A DNA stretch of 64,000 nt from Anaerovorax odorimutans (GTDB lineage Bacteria > Bacillota > Clostridia > Peptostreptococcales > Anaerovoracaceae). The translations under genes and the position numbers were made by a program. Positions 23,576 through 32,629 of this stretch are shown here, one piece after another. Below the pieces are notes generated by a model, which was not told the DNA's origin, made no database searches, and saw only the letters and a list, made by a program, of their open reading frames with translations. Every line of letters starts with the position of its first letter. Positions within the stretch are counted from its first letter, which is position 1. The stretch spans positions 119,295 to 183,294 of the forward strand of contig NZ_JANFXK010000007.1 of NCBI RefSeq assembly GCF_024459955.1. Reading direction: 5' to 3'.

Positions 23576-24417
23576 TAGAATTCCCTCCCCGTCAGCTGTA
23601 AAAATATTTCTTCCAGATTCGGCTCACTGCTGTGAATCGTCATGCAGTCGCCGTTTTTAATCAATTCTGCGATCCGTTCCGCGCCCGCCTCGTTCTTTTG
23701 CACGGTAACATACTGTCTGTCTTTTGTCATAACACGGATCTCGTCTCTGGCAAATTCCAGTTTCAGATCGCGGGGAGTACCGCAGGCAATCAGCTTTCCC
23801 TGGTTGATAATTCCTACACGGTGGCAGAGCTTATCCGCCTCCTCCATATTATGGGTGGTCAGGAATATGGTGGTTCCTTCTCTATTCAGGTCCAAAAGCA
23901 GACTGTGGATTTCCTGGCTGGTAGCCGGGTCCAGGCCGCTGGTGGGTTCATCCAGAAACAGCAGCTTTGGGTGATGCAGCACGGCCGACGCTAAAATCGC
24001 CCTCTGCTTCATGCCCCGGGAACATTTTTTAAACAGCTGTTTCCTCTGCTCGCCCAGGGATACTCTATCCAGCACCTCGCTCACCTGGCTGCGGCTGATT
24101 CCCCTGAGGTCAGCAAAAAAGTTCAAATTATCCTGTATGCTCATCCGTTCGTACAGATTGCTGGTATCCGAAAGAATTCCGATTTCATCGTAGTCGGACC
24201 GGGTCACCTTGTCGATGTCCTTGCCAAGCAGAGAGATTGCTCCCGACTTTCTCTTCAGCTGTTTTGTCAGAAGTTTGATGGTCGTGGTCTTTCCTGCGCC
24301 GCTGGGCCCCAGAAATCCAAAGATCTCCCGCTCCCTTACCCCGAAGGTCAGGTTGTCGATGGCAAAGCCCAGGTCAAACCGCAGACATACCTTTTTCAGT
24401 TCAATCAAATTTTCCAT
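23575..24417 (-). CDS. ABC transporter ATP-binding protein
   Basis: 280 residues with the full ABC ATPase set: Walker A G-P-S-G-A-G-K-T (37-44), signature C-S-R-G-M-K-Q-R (a variant of L-S-G-G-Q), Walker B L-L-F-L-D-E-P, D-loop S-G-L-D-P and the H-loop T-H-N-M-E-E. The C-terminal ~60 residues are an accessory domain seen in exporter ATPases. Pairs with the overlapping permease gene. Ribosome site AGGAGG. Confidence 0.88.
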   Translation of the reverse strand: MENLIELKKVCLRFDLGFAIDNLTFGVREREIFGFLGPSGAGKTTTIKLLTKQLKRKSGAISLLGKDIDKVTRSDYDEIGILSDTSNLYERMSIQDNLNFFADLRGISRSQVSEVLDRVSLGEQRKQLFKKCSRGMKQRAILASAVLHHPKLLFLDEPTSGLDPATSQEIHSLLLDLNREGTTIFLTTHNMEEADKLCHRVGIINQGKLIACGTPRDLKLEFARDEIRVMTKDRQYVTVQKNEAGAERIAELIKNGDCMTIHSSEPNLEEIFLQLTGREF

Positions 24418-24543
24418 TTATATGCCTCCTTTTGTCTTGTGGCTTTGATTATGCCCCGAAGGACCATTGGACGCAATGGTTTTGGAGCCATGGGAGCCAA
24501 AAAAGCGACCAGCGGAGCTATAGAAGGATAAACGGAGCCGCCC

Positions 24544-25455
24544 CTACCAGTTGTAGGTTTCCTTCATCTCCGCGACTCTGCCCTTGGCAAGGGGAATCTG
24601 GCTGTGCTGCGAATTGTTGAGACGCAGGCTGTAGCTGTTCTTCGTCCATTTTTCGATTTCTTCCACTTTCTGCACGTTCACGATATAAGATCTGTGACAG
24701 CGGAAGAAGCCAAACTTCTTGAGCATTTCCTCCAGTTCGTCCATGGTATGGGAAACCTGATAAGTGGAATTTCTCACTGACAGAAAATTGGCCTTGTTCA
24801 GGCTCTCGATGTAGTCGATGTCCTTAGGCTCAAAGAGCAGCGTCTTTGAACCCGATTTAGCAGCGATCTTCTGGGGAAGCATTTCGCCGGGATCTGCCTG
24901 CGGGCCGTCTTCCTCAGAAACGGCTTCTATGTATCTCCCGTCTTCCTTATAAAAAGCCGTTCCTGGCATCAGCAGCGCATGGCGCAGAGACGGCGTGGTA
25001 GTCACAAACTTCGTTCCTGCCTCCGCTTGCTTTCCGACCCATTTGAGAATCGTTTTCTGGCTTTCTCCGTCAATATTTGAAAGGGGATTTTCTAGAAAGC
25101 ACAATTTGTTTTCCGCAAGACTGATTCGGGCGAAATTGACGCGCATATGCTCGCTGACCGTGCAGAACCTCAGTTTTTTTGTTTTGATTCCGCCCAGCTC
25201 AAATTCCTCCATGGCTTCCGCACAGTCCCTCCGGCTTCCCGACAGCTGCTCAAAAAAACGCAGATACTCCCGCACCGTCTGCCGCTCATAGCCGCCGTCT
25301 GTCCGCAGGATCCAGGATGTCTCCCGCTGCCCGTATATCTGTAAAAACGCTTTGCGGATTTCTTCCTCCTCTTCCTGGCTGCATTCGATATGAATGCTTC
25401 CGTATCGAGCAAGCTCCCCTAATAATTCCTCTGTGGTTTTGTATTCTCTTTCCAT
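24544..25455 (-). CDS. Regulator with degenerate ABC-ATPase domain and LytTR domain
   Basis: 303 residues. Residues ~60-190 follow the second half of an ABC ATPase: T-V-R-E-Y-L-R-F-F-E-Q-L, then C-T-V-S-E-H-M-R-V-N-F-A-R at the signature place, C-F-L-E-N-P-L-S-N-I-D at the Walker B/D-loop place, and T-T-T-P-S where the H-loop should be. The P-loop lysine and the catalytic glutamate are absent, so it should not hydrolyse ATP. Residues ~205-303 are a LytTR DNA-binding domain (I-D-Y-I-E-S-L, F-F-R-C-H-R-S-Y-I-V-N). It sits directly upstream of the ABC operon on the same strand and most likely controls it, perhaps by docking where the real ATPase docks. Confidence 0.75.
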   Translation of the reverse strand: MEREYKTTEELLGELARYGSIHIECSQEEEEEIRKAFLQIYGQRETSWILRTDGGYERQTVREYLRFFEQLSGSRRDCAEAMEEFELGGIKTKKLRFCTVSEHMRVNFARISLAENKLCFLENPLSNIDGESQKTILKWVGKQAEAGTKFVTTTPSLRHALLMPGTAFYKEDGRYIEAVSEEDGPQADPGEMLPQKIAAKSGSKTLLFEPKDIDYIESLNKANFLSVRNSTYQVSHTMDELEEMLKKFGFFRCHRSYIVNVQKVEEIEKWTKNSYSLRLNNSQHSQIPLAKGRVAEMKETYNW

Positions 25456-25464
25456 CTGCCCTTA

Positions 25465-25507
25465 ATCCTTTCCTGCATGCTGGCTTTATTGTACCACAGA
25501 ACCCGCC
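25465..25507 (-). promoter_or_regulatory. Shared extended -10 promoter element, copy 1
   Basis: About 40 of 43 bases match the stretch at 29613-29656 upstream of the LuxR-type gene. On the minus strand both read TGGTACAAT (extended -10) and then AGGAAAGGAT, a ribosome site. The two regulators therefore seem to use one duplicated promoter. Confidence 0.55.
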
Positions 25508-25523
25508 TGGCAAAAACCAGAAC

Positions 25524-25547
25524 AAAGACCCGAAAACAATTCGGGCC
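25524..25547 (-). terminator. Terminator of the oxidoreductase/APC operon
   Basis: On the minus strand GGCCCGAA and TTCGGGTC flank a 5-base loop and are followed by TTTGTT, shortly after the oxidoreductase stop codon. Confidence 0.65.
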
Positions 25548-25594
25548 TCTGCCAATTCTATATTATATTTAGGAGTACATTTTTCATGTAATGT

Positions 25595-26815
25595 TTACAG
25601 TGGTTTTACTTCTACTTCCAGCGTGATATCCAGTTTCTCCGCATAAGCCAGATACTTGTCGCATTCTTCATAGGTCAGCATATCCGAGGAGATCAGTCCG
25701 GTCTGGTCGTAATCATCGTTTACAAACATTTTTGTAAACAGGGATCCACACTGCCCGGTCAGATACATTTCGCCCGTGATACCGGCCCGTTCAAAGGATT
25801 CCTGACAGCCGGGCGCGTACAGGTACGTCTCTACCATCACCTTCTTGCCATCCTTTGTTCCGGTGGCTTCAATGACAAACGCGCCTTCGTCCTTTACCAG
25901 CCCTTCTTCCAGGATCTCTTTGATCTCATCGTAATACTTCGGTGCCGGCGGCAAATGAGACACAATTGTATCAAACGGAATAAAGGTGTGGCCCTTATAG
26001 GTTTCCTCTTCTCTGGACAGCAGTCCCGCTCTGTAAAGCGGTGTGGAAAAGTCAATGCCGACTCCGCCGTATTTAAAGTTGATATTCTTGGCGCCCTTGA
26101 AATGCGTATCTTTGTTTAATCCCATGTAAACCGTCTCATCGTGGGCATGCTCCACCAGAGTAACAGGACGTTCACAGCCCTTGAAGTGACGAACCACAGG
26201 CAGTGAATGGGGCTCTGTTTCTACCAGCACGCCATCTTTCAGGGCAAAGGTCGGGTCGGTCATATCGGACAATGCCGTAAACGGAGACCACCAGAACGGC
26301 AGGAAACGCTTTGCTTCCACGCCTTCATAAACCATCATCAAAATGTCATCGCAAGTATCCAGTTCCCGCATGCAGCTCTTGGTGGCGACGCACATCATTC
26401 CCGGCGCCGAGCCTGTGCCGATAATGGCCATCTTTCCGATTTCCTTAAACTTCGCGCCATAATTGTCATAGAGCATCTGTACGCAAGTGGGCCACCAGGG
26501 GTCCAGGATATCGGTAGCCGCGAAGTCCTGATAGTTAGCTTTTACGGCCAGCGCCGCGTCCAGCACCTTCGGCGCAAAGGCGATTGGCAGAGCGTTTACG
26601 ATCAGATCGACCCCTTCCGCCGCCTTAATGATGCTGTCCACATCGTTGGCGTCTACGATTGTGCCCTTTGCTTTCTTCAGAATTTTAACCAATTCGTCAA
26701 CGGCTTTTTTGTCGTAGTCCGCACAGATGATTTCTCCCACATTTGGCTCTTCGTCCATTCTCTGTGCCACGGTTGAACCCTGCGCGCCTGTTCCTAATAC
26801 TAAAATCTTTTTCAT
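25595..26815 (-). CDS. Saccharopine dehydrogenase-like NAD(P)-binding oxidoreductase
   Basis: 406 residues. The N-terminus is a Rossmann fold, K-I-L-V-L-G-T-G-A-Q-G-S-T-V, followed by D-V-D-S-I-I-K-A-A-E-G-V-D-L-I-V-N-A-L-P as in lysine-pathway saccharopine dehydrogenases. The catalytic domain is typical of the family but substrate residues cannot be read. It lies five bases downstream of an amino-acid permease gene, and the pair is next to a membrane LuxR regulator. I infer a catabolic role for an imported amino acid or opine-like compound. Confidence 0.72.
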   Translation of the reverse strand: MKKILVLGTGAQGSTVAQRMDEEPNVGEIICADYDKKAVDELVKILKKAKGTIVDANDVDSIIKAAEGVDLIVNALPIAFAPKVLDAALAVKANYQDFAATDILDPWWPTCVQMLYDNYGAKFKEIGKMAIIGTGSAPGMMCVATKSCMRELDTCDDILMMVYEGVEAKRFLPFWWSPFTALSDMTDPTFALKDGVLVETEPHSLPVVRHFKGCERPVTLVEHAHDETVYMGLNKDTHFKGAKNINFKYGGVGIDFSTPLYRAGLLSREEETYKGHTFIPFDTIVSHLPPAPKYYDEIKEILEEGLVKDEGAFVIEATGTKDGKKVMVETYLYAPGCQESFERAGITGEMYLTGQCGSLFTKMFVNDDYDQTGLISSDMLTYEECDKYLAYAEKLDITLEVEVKPL

Positions 26816-26820
26816 ATCTG

Positions 26821-28497
26821 TCAGCTCCTTTTATTTTTTTCTATCTCAATATTTTTACTAAACCATATAAACAGAATGCCTGCCACAGCCAGGATGATTC
26901 CGCCCCACTTCAGGCCTGTCAGAATCTGGGGAATCGCATTGCTGAACATATCGTAATCGTCCGGCCCCCAGCCGCTGTAATCCACTTCATACCACTTGAG
27001 CCATATCTGCCCGATAAAGGCAAACACTCCCACTACCAGCATATAGATGCCCAGGCGCTTTATGTCTCCAAAGGCCAGCCTTGTCTTGCTGTTGATCGGA
27101 TTGGCCGCCGGGTCCAGCTTGTACAGTCCGCCGTAGAGCCATTTGAAAATCAGGTATGCGATCGGACCGGAAGCCGTTGCCGTCAATCCCAGGAAAAAGT
27201 AATCCGTTCCGTTGACCAACAGCGCTATCACAGAAATCACCATTGGAAAACCTGTGAAAAATGCCAATCCCGCATTTCCTCCCGGCATTACGTAAAGTCC
27301 CTGTTTTTTTCGCTCTTCTGCCGGATATTTCTTTCTCAGTTTAATAACTGCCAAAGATAACACGATGTACATGGCCAGAATGAACACGACCTCAATGTTG
27401 ACCAGAGTAGCAAAATCCGACTGGGCCAGAATCAATGTGACGATTGCCAAAGAGATGATGCCGACATAAGGTACGCCGCGCTTTTTACTGACTTTTACCA
27501 GGAATTTCGGGCTCAGGTTGTCATCCGCCAATACGAAGAAGCCTCTGGAACCCGATGCCAAATAGGTATTAAAAATTGCACACTGCGCGATAATCGCGAT
27601 CACCAGGAAAACGTAACCCCACGCCTGACCTAAATAAGTAGTCAGAATCGTTGCGTAACCGATGCTGCCGTTTCCATATCCGCCGTCGGTCGCCCAGTTC
27701 TCCCAGGACCCTTCCGGCAGGCACGCCAGTCCGCCCAGCGTCGGCAGTACATAAGAAATTGCGATTAGTGGCATTGCAATCAGCAGCCCTTTGGGGATCA
27801 CCTGCGGATTTTTTACTTCACCGGCCATATTGGAAATGCACTCATATCCACAGTACATCCAAATGCACACACAGATTCCGCCGCCTAAACCGTCCACCAG
27901 ATTATAACCTTCCGGCACAAACGGTTCGACTGGGTTGGTCTGCCAGTTAACCAGTCCTACAATCGCAACCAGCATAAATGCTAATAGAATTAAAATGGAA
28001 AGAATCGTACTTACTTTTTCGACTTCCTTGACTCCCATCAAATTAATAATGGTAAAAATTAAAATCATTCCGATTTTCAGAATATGTACCGCAAACTCAG
28101 ATATTGGAATCATTTGGCTCACATAACTGGCTACCAGCGCAACATAGGTTCCATTTACAATATATGTTGAAACCGTTGCCCACCAGCCTGTCTGAAATCC
28201 CCAAAATTCTCCAAAGGCTTCTTTTACCCATACATATACGCCGCCTTCCGACGGAAGCATTGATCCGCACTCCGCAACCATGTTGCTGATCGGCAGCGCC
28301 CATATAATTGGAAAAATTACTAACAGCAGCAGCGTCATGCCTGGTCCTGCTTCCGGTATCATTTCTTCAATACCGAATGCTCCCGCTCCTACCAAACAGT
28401 AGAGCATAAATACGATACCCGCTGCTTTCACATCATATTTCTTTAACCCCGCCACACCTTGAGCGTCTGCTCCGGTATTGGCCACCTTTTGTTCCAT
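26821..28497 (-). CDS. APC superfamily amino acid permease
   Basis: 558 residues with 12 or more membrane segments; the family's start G-A-G-A-F-G-I-E and P-S-E-G-G-V-Y-V-W-V are present. It is longer than the usual 450-500 residues because of extra C-terminal membrane segments. I chose the ATG at 28497, eight bases after GGGAGGTGG, over one seven codons earlier. Co-transcribed with the downstream oxidoreductase. Likely imports the oxidoreductase's substrate. Confidence 0.85.
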   Translation of the reverse strand: MEQKVANTGADAQGVAGLKKYDVKAAGIVFMLYCLVGAGAFGIEEMIPEAGPGMTLLLLVIFPIIWALPISNMVAECGSMLPSEGGVYVWVKEAFGEFWGFQTGWWATVSTYIVNGTYVALVASYVSQMIPISEFAVHILKIGMILIFTIINLMGVKEVEKVSTILSILILLAFMLVAIVGLVNWQTNPVEPFVPEGYNLVDGLGGGICVCIWMYCGYECISNMAGEVKNPQVIPKGLLIAMPLIAISYVLPTLGGLACLPEGSWENWATDGGYGNGSIGYATILTTYLGQAWGYVFLVIAIIAQCAIFNTYLASGSRGFFVLADDNLSPKFLVKVSKKRGVPYVGIISLAIVTLILAQSDFATLVNIEVVFILAMYIVLSLAVIKLRKKYPAEERKKQGLYVMPGGNAGLAFFTGFPMVISVIALLVNGTDYFFLGLTATASGPIAYLIFKWLYGGLYKLDPAANPINSKTRLAFGDIKRLGIYMLVVGVFAFIGQIWLKWYEVDYSGWGPDDYDMFSNAIPQILTGLKWGGIILAVAGILFIWFSKNIEIEKNKRS

Positions 28498-28641
28498 GCT
28501 GTTCCACCTCCCTTTCAAGCATTGTCAGTTTGTTTTGTTAATTGGGAGTTTACTGTATTTTCGCAATATTTCGCAATAGCACAAAGGTGTTAGCGGGGGT
28601 TTCGTGCAAATATGTTAGATTTTTGTAACAAGAAAGTTACT

Positions 28642-29604
28642 TTACAGATCAATTTTGCTGACATTGGAAATCTTATAAATGATTTCATGTCTGCTCTGGG
28701 TTTCTGTTTTTCGAAAGATATGATTGATATGACGCTTTACGGTATTCTCCGATATGGACAATTCCCCGGCAATCTGCGGATTGCTCTGTCCACAATTGAG
28801 CAGATTGAGCACTTCCTCTTCTCTGGCCGACAAGCCATACTGCCGCGCGATGACCGCCACAGCATCTTCCGGAGCCACCTGGCGGCTTCCCAGCTTGAGC
28901 GGATCTTTCTTGACAAAATAATAAATGAGAAAAAGGCTCAGTAACGCATAGAGCAGCAGTAACGGATCCAGCCCGTAGATTTGGTTCAGATTGCTCTCCG
29001 TTCTGTACCAGGTGCTGTAATCCCAGTAAGCAATCCACAGCATATATAAAATCAACGGCGCCAGCAAAAAAACATACAAATTTTTACTTCTGCTGAGAGA
29101 ATCCTTTTTACGAAGCTGCCAGAAACAAAACAGGCACACGCCGATCACAAAAACAACGTATGCGGCATTGAGCGTCTGCAGCACGATTTTTCCCAATCCT
29201 GTTTCCACCATCAGATAGGAATCATACCTCCCCAGTGAAATGGACAGAGCCTGCGAACCGATTTGATACAGAACAGAAACCCAAAAGCACCATTTAATCT
29301 TCACTTTGTCCTGCAGTTGGAGCATAACGATAATCAGATTGAGCCAGGCAACAATCAGCAGGCTGAATAAAATGTCAGAAACCGTAATCAGCGCAAAGGC
29401 TACCCCTCCCGCCACATTTTCATTGAGAAAATAGTAAGTGATAAAATCCACCACCATGTAAAGGAACATGGCTGCGACAAAAAGCAAAATTGCCAGGTTC
29501 TGTTTGTCCCTTTCCCGTATACGCAAAAGAGCGCTGAGCGTGAGCCCCATACCGCCTAAAATAATGACTGCTATGTATATGAAATTAAAAACATTGTTTG
29601 ACAT
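28642..29604 (-). CDS. Membrane-anchored LuxR-type regulator
   Basis: 320 residues: seven predicted membrane segments (about 5-235), then a LuxR helix-turn-helix (L-S-A-R-E-E-E-V-L-N-L-L near 260, and N-P-Q-I-A-G-E-L-S-I-S-E-N-T-V-K-R-H-I). No receiver domain. Proteins of this build are frequent in anaerobes and are encoded near transporters they presumably control. The gene is 144 bases upstream of the permease on the same strand. Its promoter copies that of the regulator at 24544. Confidence 0.8.
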   Translation of the reverse strand: MSNNVFNFIYIAVIILGGMGLTLSALLRIRERDKQNLAILLFVAAMFLYMVVDFITYYFLNENVAGGVAFALITVSDILFSLLIVAWLNLIIVMLQLQDKVKIKWCFWVSVLYQIGSQALSISLGRYDSYLMVETGLGKIVLQTLNAAYVVFVIGVCLFCFWQLRKKDSLSRSKNLYVFLLAPLILYMLWIAYWDYSTWYRTESNLNQIYGLDPLLLLYALLSLFLIYYFVKKDPLKLGSRQVAPEDAVAVIARQYGLSAREEEVLNLLNCGQSNPQIAGELSISENTVKRHINHIFRKTETQSRHEIIYKISNVSKIDL

Positions 29605-29612
29605 TCCCTGCC

Positions 29613-29656
29613 TATCCTTTCCTGCATACTGGTTTTATTGTACCACAGAACCGGCC
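29613..29656 (-). promoter_or_regulatory. Shared extended -10 promoter element, copy 2
   Basis: Partner of 25465-25507. On the minus strand TGGTACAAT, then AGGAAAGGAT 5' of the LuxR-type start codon. No -35 match is shared, as expected for an extended -10 promoter. Confidence 0.55.
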
Positions 29657-29667
29657 CAAACCAGCAG

Positions 29668-29716
29668 AAAAAAGGAGCTGCCTCCTGCGGATTTTTATCC
29701 GGGCGGTCAGCTCCTC
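29668..29716 (-). terminator. Strong terminator of the sigma-ABC operon
   Basis: On the minus strand AGGAGCTG and CAGCTCCT close a stem with an inner GC hairpin, followed by TTTTTT. Confidence 0.8.
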
Positions 29717-29745
29717 ACAGCATTTATAATTTCATTCCTATGGGA

Positions 29746-30972
29746 TTAAGCTTCATGTTTGCAGTAAAAGCGGACGGTTAAAATCAAAAACAGAGGCAGC
29801 TCGATGGCAGCCGCGATAAAGATTACGTAAGGCGACCAGAACCCCGTATCGCCAGCTTGCAGGAAGGTGGTGCCTGTCAGTTCGAACAGGAAACTGTGGG
29901 TGAGTCCCACGCCCCCTGCCGGCAGAAGGCAGCTGATCCATTCAATGATATTGCCGCTGCCGATACTGGAAATCAGCGACGGCAGAAGGCAGAAAACCAG
30001 CGCCAGAATCATGGATACTACCGCGGTCCTGGTCTTGGAGGAAATCATCAGAATAAAACTGATCATGGACAGGAATGCCACGAATCCGACTGCTACCGTC
30101 AGCTTTTGAACGCCGCCGGCCGTCAGAGGTGCCAGGACCGTAACGCTGTAAGTAAACTGAATCGAAGCATCCAGGCTGTCCCATCCGTAAACCGTATTGA
30201 CGATCACAAGAAAAATCGCCATGCAGACGGTAAAGCAGGCCGTTGAAAGAATAAGGGCGGAAAAGATCTTCACGCAGGCCAGTTTTGTCCGTCCGTTTCT
30301 GGTACACCGAAGAATATCATCGGCCCCGGTCTGATAATCGGAGGAGAAAAACGGCGCGGCCAGAATGCTGCAGAGCATCACCAGCAGGATATTCAAAAGC
30401 AGTACATAGTCAGCGGCATCGCTGTTGGCATAGCCATAGACAAAGGTAAACGGCTTCTCCACTTGCTCATTGATAGCAATCGCTTTTTCCTGAATTTCAG
30501 GGCTGTGGGGATATTTAGCGGCAATGGACGCAGCCACCGCGGCATCCCGCTGCCCGTAGAAATTTCTGGCGTCCCGGTCATCAATTTTGCTCAGAGGCCT
30601 GGGCAGCCCTTCATCATCCTGATATACCTGCCATAGGGACGCCAGCAGCATCTTGGTGGGGTGGCCTCCTTTCTCATAAATGTCTTCCACATCCTCTTTA
30701 TTGTCTCCCCGGTTTATGCGGAACACCTCTTCAATCCGTTCCTCTGTCAGCGGCCCTTCATAGGGTTTCATCCGCTCCTTGTTTGCTTCGATCGCTTTAA
30801 ATCCCGTGATCTTGACCTCCTTCCCCTGTTTATCCGTGTAGGACCAGGTGGTATAATGGATCACAGTGAGGGCCATGACAATGGAAAGCACGAGAGCAAG
30901 GGCCAAAAGGATTTTAGTCATACGGCTTGCGAACACCTTTTTTATCTCAAGTCCAATTAAACGGATCATCAT
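29746..30972 (-). CDS. ABC-2 type permease
   Basis: 408 residues: one membrane segment near the N-terminus, an outside-facing domain of ~150 residues, then five more segments, the usual build of ABC-2 permeases with a large first loop. Start at 30972 overlaps the ATPase stop codon (ATGA) and follows AAGGAGG, so an earlier in-frame ATG at 30999 is unlikely. Last gene of the sigma operon. Confidence 0.78.
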   Translation of the reverse strand: MMIRLIGLEIKKVFASRMTKILLALALVLSIVMALTVIHYTTWSYTDKQGKEVKITGFKAIEANKERMKPYEGPLTEERIEEVFRINRGDNKEDVEDIYEKGGHPTKMLLASLWQVYQDDEGLPRPLSKIDDRDARNFYGQRDAAVAASIAAKYPHSPEIQEKAIAINEQVEKPFTFVYGYANSDAADYVLLLNILLVMLCSILAAPFFSSDYQTGADDILRCTRNGRTKLACVKIFSALILSTACFTVCMAIFLVIVNTVYGWDSLDASIQFTYSVTVLAPLTAGGVQKLTVAVGFVAFLSMISFILMISSKTRTAVVSMILALVFCLLPSLISSIGSGNIIEWISCLLPAGGVGLTHSFLFELTGTTFLQAGDTGFWSPYVIFIAAAIELPLFLILTVRFYCKHEA

Positions 30973-31844
30973 GCTTCCTCCTTTCCGGAAAACAGCCACA
31001 GATACAAGTCTTCCAGCCGCGGCGGAACAGACTGGGAACCCGGCAGAACGGGTATATCCGATAAGTATCGCATTCTGACATTGCCTGTATCCTCGTTGCG
31101 TACATTAATAATCTTCAAGCGAGCTTCATAAGGCCCCAGCTTTTCCTGCGTAAGGCTGACTTCCCAAACCTTTCCTTTTACCATTTTTACCAATTCCTCG
31201 GTGGTCCCGATATCAATGATTGCCCCATCCTTCATAAGAATGTTGCAGGTGGCGATGTATTCCACATCAGGGACAATATGGGTGGAGATTACCACAATGC
31301 GGTCCTTAGCAAACTCCGACAACAGGTTGCGAAAGCGGATTCGTTCCCCCGGGTCCAGCCCGCTGGTGGGTTCATCCAAAATCAGGATTTCCGGATTATT
31401 GAGCAGCGCCTGGGCGATTCCCACCCTGCGCTGCATCCCGCCGGAAAGCTTGCGGATCTGCTTGTTTCGTACCTCTTTCAAGGTCAGTTTTTCCATCAGC
31501 TCCTCAATTTTTCGGGCAGTATCCTTTCTGGTCAGTCCTTTTAAGGCAGCCATGTACTCCAGATAATCCCTGACCCGAAATTCAGGATAAAAGCCAAAGG
31601 TTTGAGGCAGATAGCCGAAGATATCACGGTAGGCTTCCCCCATTTCCTTTATTGGAATACCGTCGTAAAGGATCTCGCCCTCCGTGGGGGTAAGGATTCC
31701 GGCGACCATGCGCATGAGCGTGGTTTTTCCGGCTCCGTTGGCACCCAAAAGCCCCCATACCCCTGGCGTTATCTCCAAATTGACCCCGTCAACCGCTGTT
31801 TTGTCTTTGTAGGTTTTTTTCAAATTTTTTATTTCCAGTTTCAT
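30969..31844 (-). CDS. ABC transporter ATP-binding protein
   Basis: 291 residues with Walker A G-A-N-G-A-G-K-T (34-41), signature L-S-G-G-M-Q-R-R, Walker B L-I-L-D-E-P, D-loop S-G-L-D-P and S-T-H-I-V for the H-loop. Most like the ATPases of bacitracin- and lantibiotic-type exporters. Four-base overlap with the permease. The upstream membrane protein ends 17 bases before it. Confidence 0.87.
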   Translation of the reverse strand: MKLEIKNLKKTYKDKTAVDGVNLEITPGVWGLLGANGAGKTTLMRMVAGILTPTEGEILYDGIPIKEMGEAYRDIFGYLPQTFGFYPEFRVRDYLEYMAALKGLTRKDTARKIEELMEKLTLKEVRNKQIRKLSGGMQRRVGIAQALLNNPEILILDEPTSGLDPGERIRFRNLLSEFAKDRIVVISTHIVPDVEYIATCNILMKDGAIIDIGTTEELVKMVKGKVWEVSLTQEKLGPYEARLKIINVRNEDTGNVRMRYLSDIPVLPGSQSVPPRLEDLYLWLFSGKEEA

Positions 31845-31861
31845 AATTGACTCCTATGTTT

Positions 31862-32629
31862 TTACATGGAAACTCCGTCCATATACGCAGGCTTTTTTGC
31901 CATTGTTCTAATCTGCCAGGCAAGTCCTGCTATTATAACAATACACACAATGTTCCAAATAAGGACGCTGCTCTGCCCGAAGACTTGCGGCACTATTTGA
32001 TACAGGGCAAAGAGCGCCGCCATTATGATAATGCTGTAAGCCGCGCAAAGGGCAGGCAGCAATTGATCGCAGGCCAGCCGCATCAATACCATAATTCCCA
32101 GCCAAATCACAGAAAAGGGCAGCAGCATGTAGCCTATGGCATTGATGGAAAGCGGCATCTTTAAACTGGCAAGAGCAAAGAATGCCGCCAGCATAATTAG
32201 ATTGCCGATGCCTGTAATGAGCAGCCTTGCCAATAAAAGTCCCGCAAAGGATACTCTGGACGCCGTCTCCGTTTCGTACATTCCATGGCGGACAGATCTG
32301 CACAGATAAGGGATGCCGGTCATGGCCGTTGCCACAGAAGCCAGACTCAGTACGAATCCCAACGGGCCATAACCAGACGCTCCTGCATGCAAGTGAATAT
32401 CCAGGGTCAGGCAGGTTACGATCAGCACGGCAGCCTGAAGAATCCACAGACTTCCGCCGGCGAACCGGATCTGCCTGATAACAAATTTCCAAAACCCGAT
32501 TCTTTCCTTTCTATCCTGCTCTCCATAGGCGGCCCGGGCGGCGGCACAGGTTTTTTGCAGAGAGTCCTGTGACCATTCTCCGCGACCGTAATGGCTCAGT
32601 TCTTGTTTAAGTTTTTTATTCATATTCAT
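31862..32629 (-). CDS. Multi-pass membrane protein, possible non-classical anti-sigma factor
   Basis: 255 residues with six membrane segments after a ~60-residue cytoplasmic start that is rich in Lys, Glu and Gln. There is no zinc-finger (H-x3-C-x2-C) of classical anti-sigma factors. It overlaps the sigma gene by 14 bases, with AAGGAGG inside the sigma coding region, the position where anti-sigma genes are normally found. It may also be a permease subunit. Function is inferred from position only. Confidence 0.6.
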   Translation of the reverse strand: MNMNKKLKQELSHYGRGEWSQDSLQKTCAAARAAYGEQDRKERIGFWKFVIRQIRFAGGSLWILQAAVLIVTCLTLDIHLHAGASGYGPLGFVLSLASVATAMTGIPYLCRSVRHGMYETETASRVSFAGLLLARLLITGIGNLIMLAAFFALASLKMPLSINAIGYMLLPFSVIWLGIMVLMRLACDQLLPALCAAYSIIIMAALFALYQIVPQVFGQSSVLIWNIVCIVIIAGLAWQIRTMAKKPAYMDGVSM

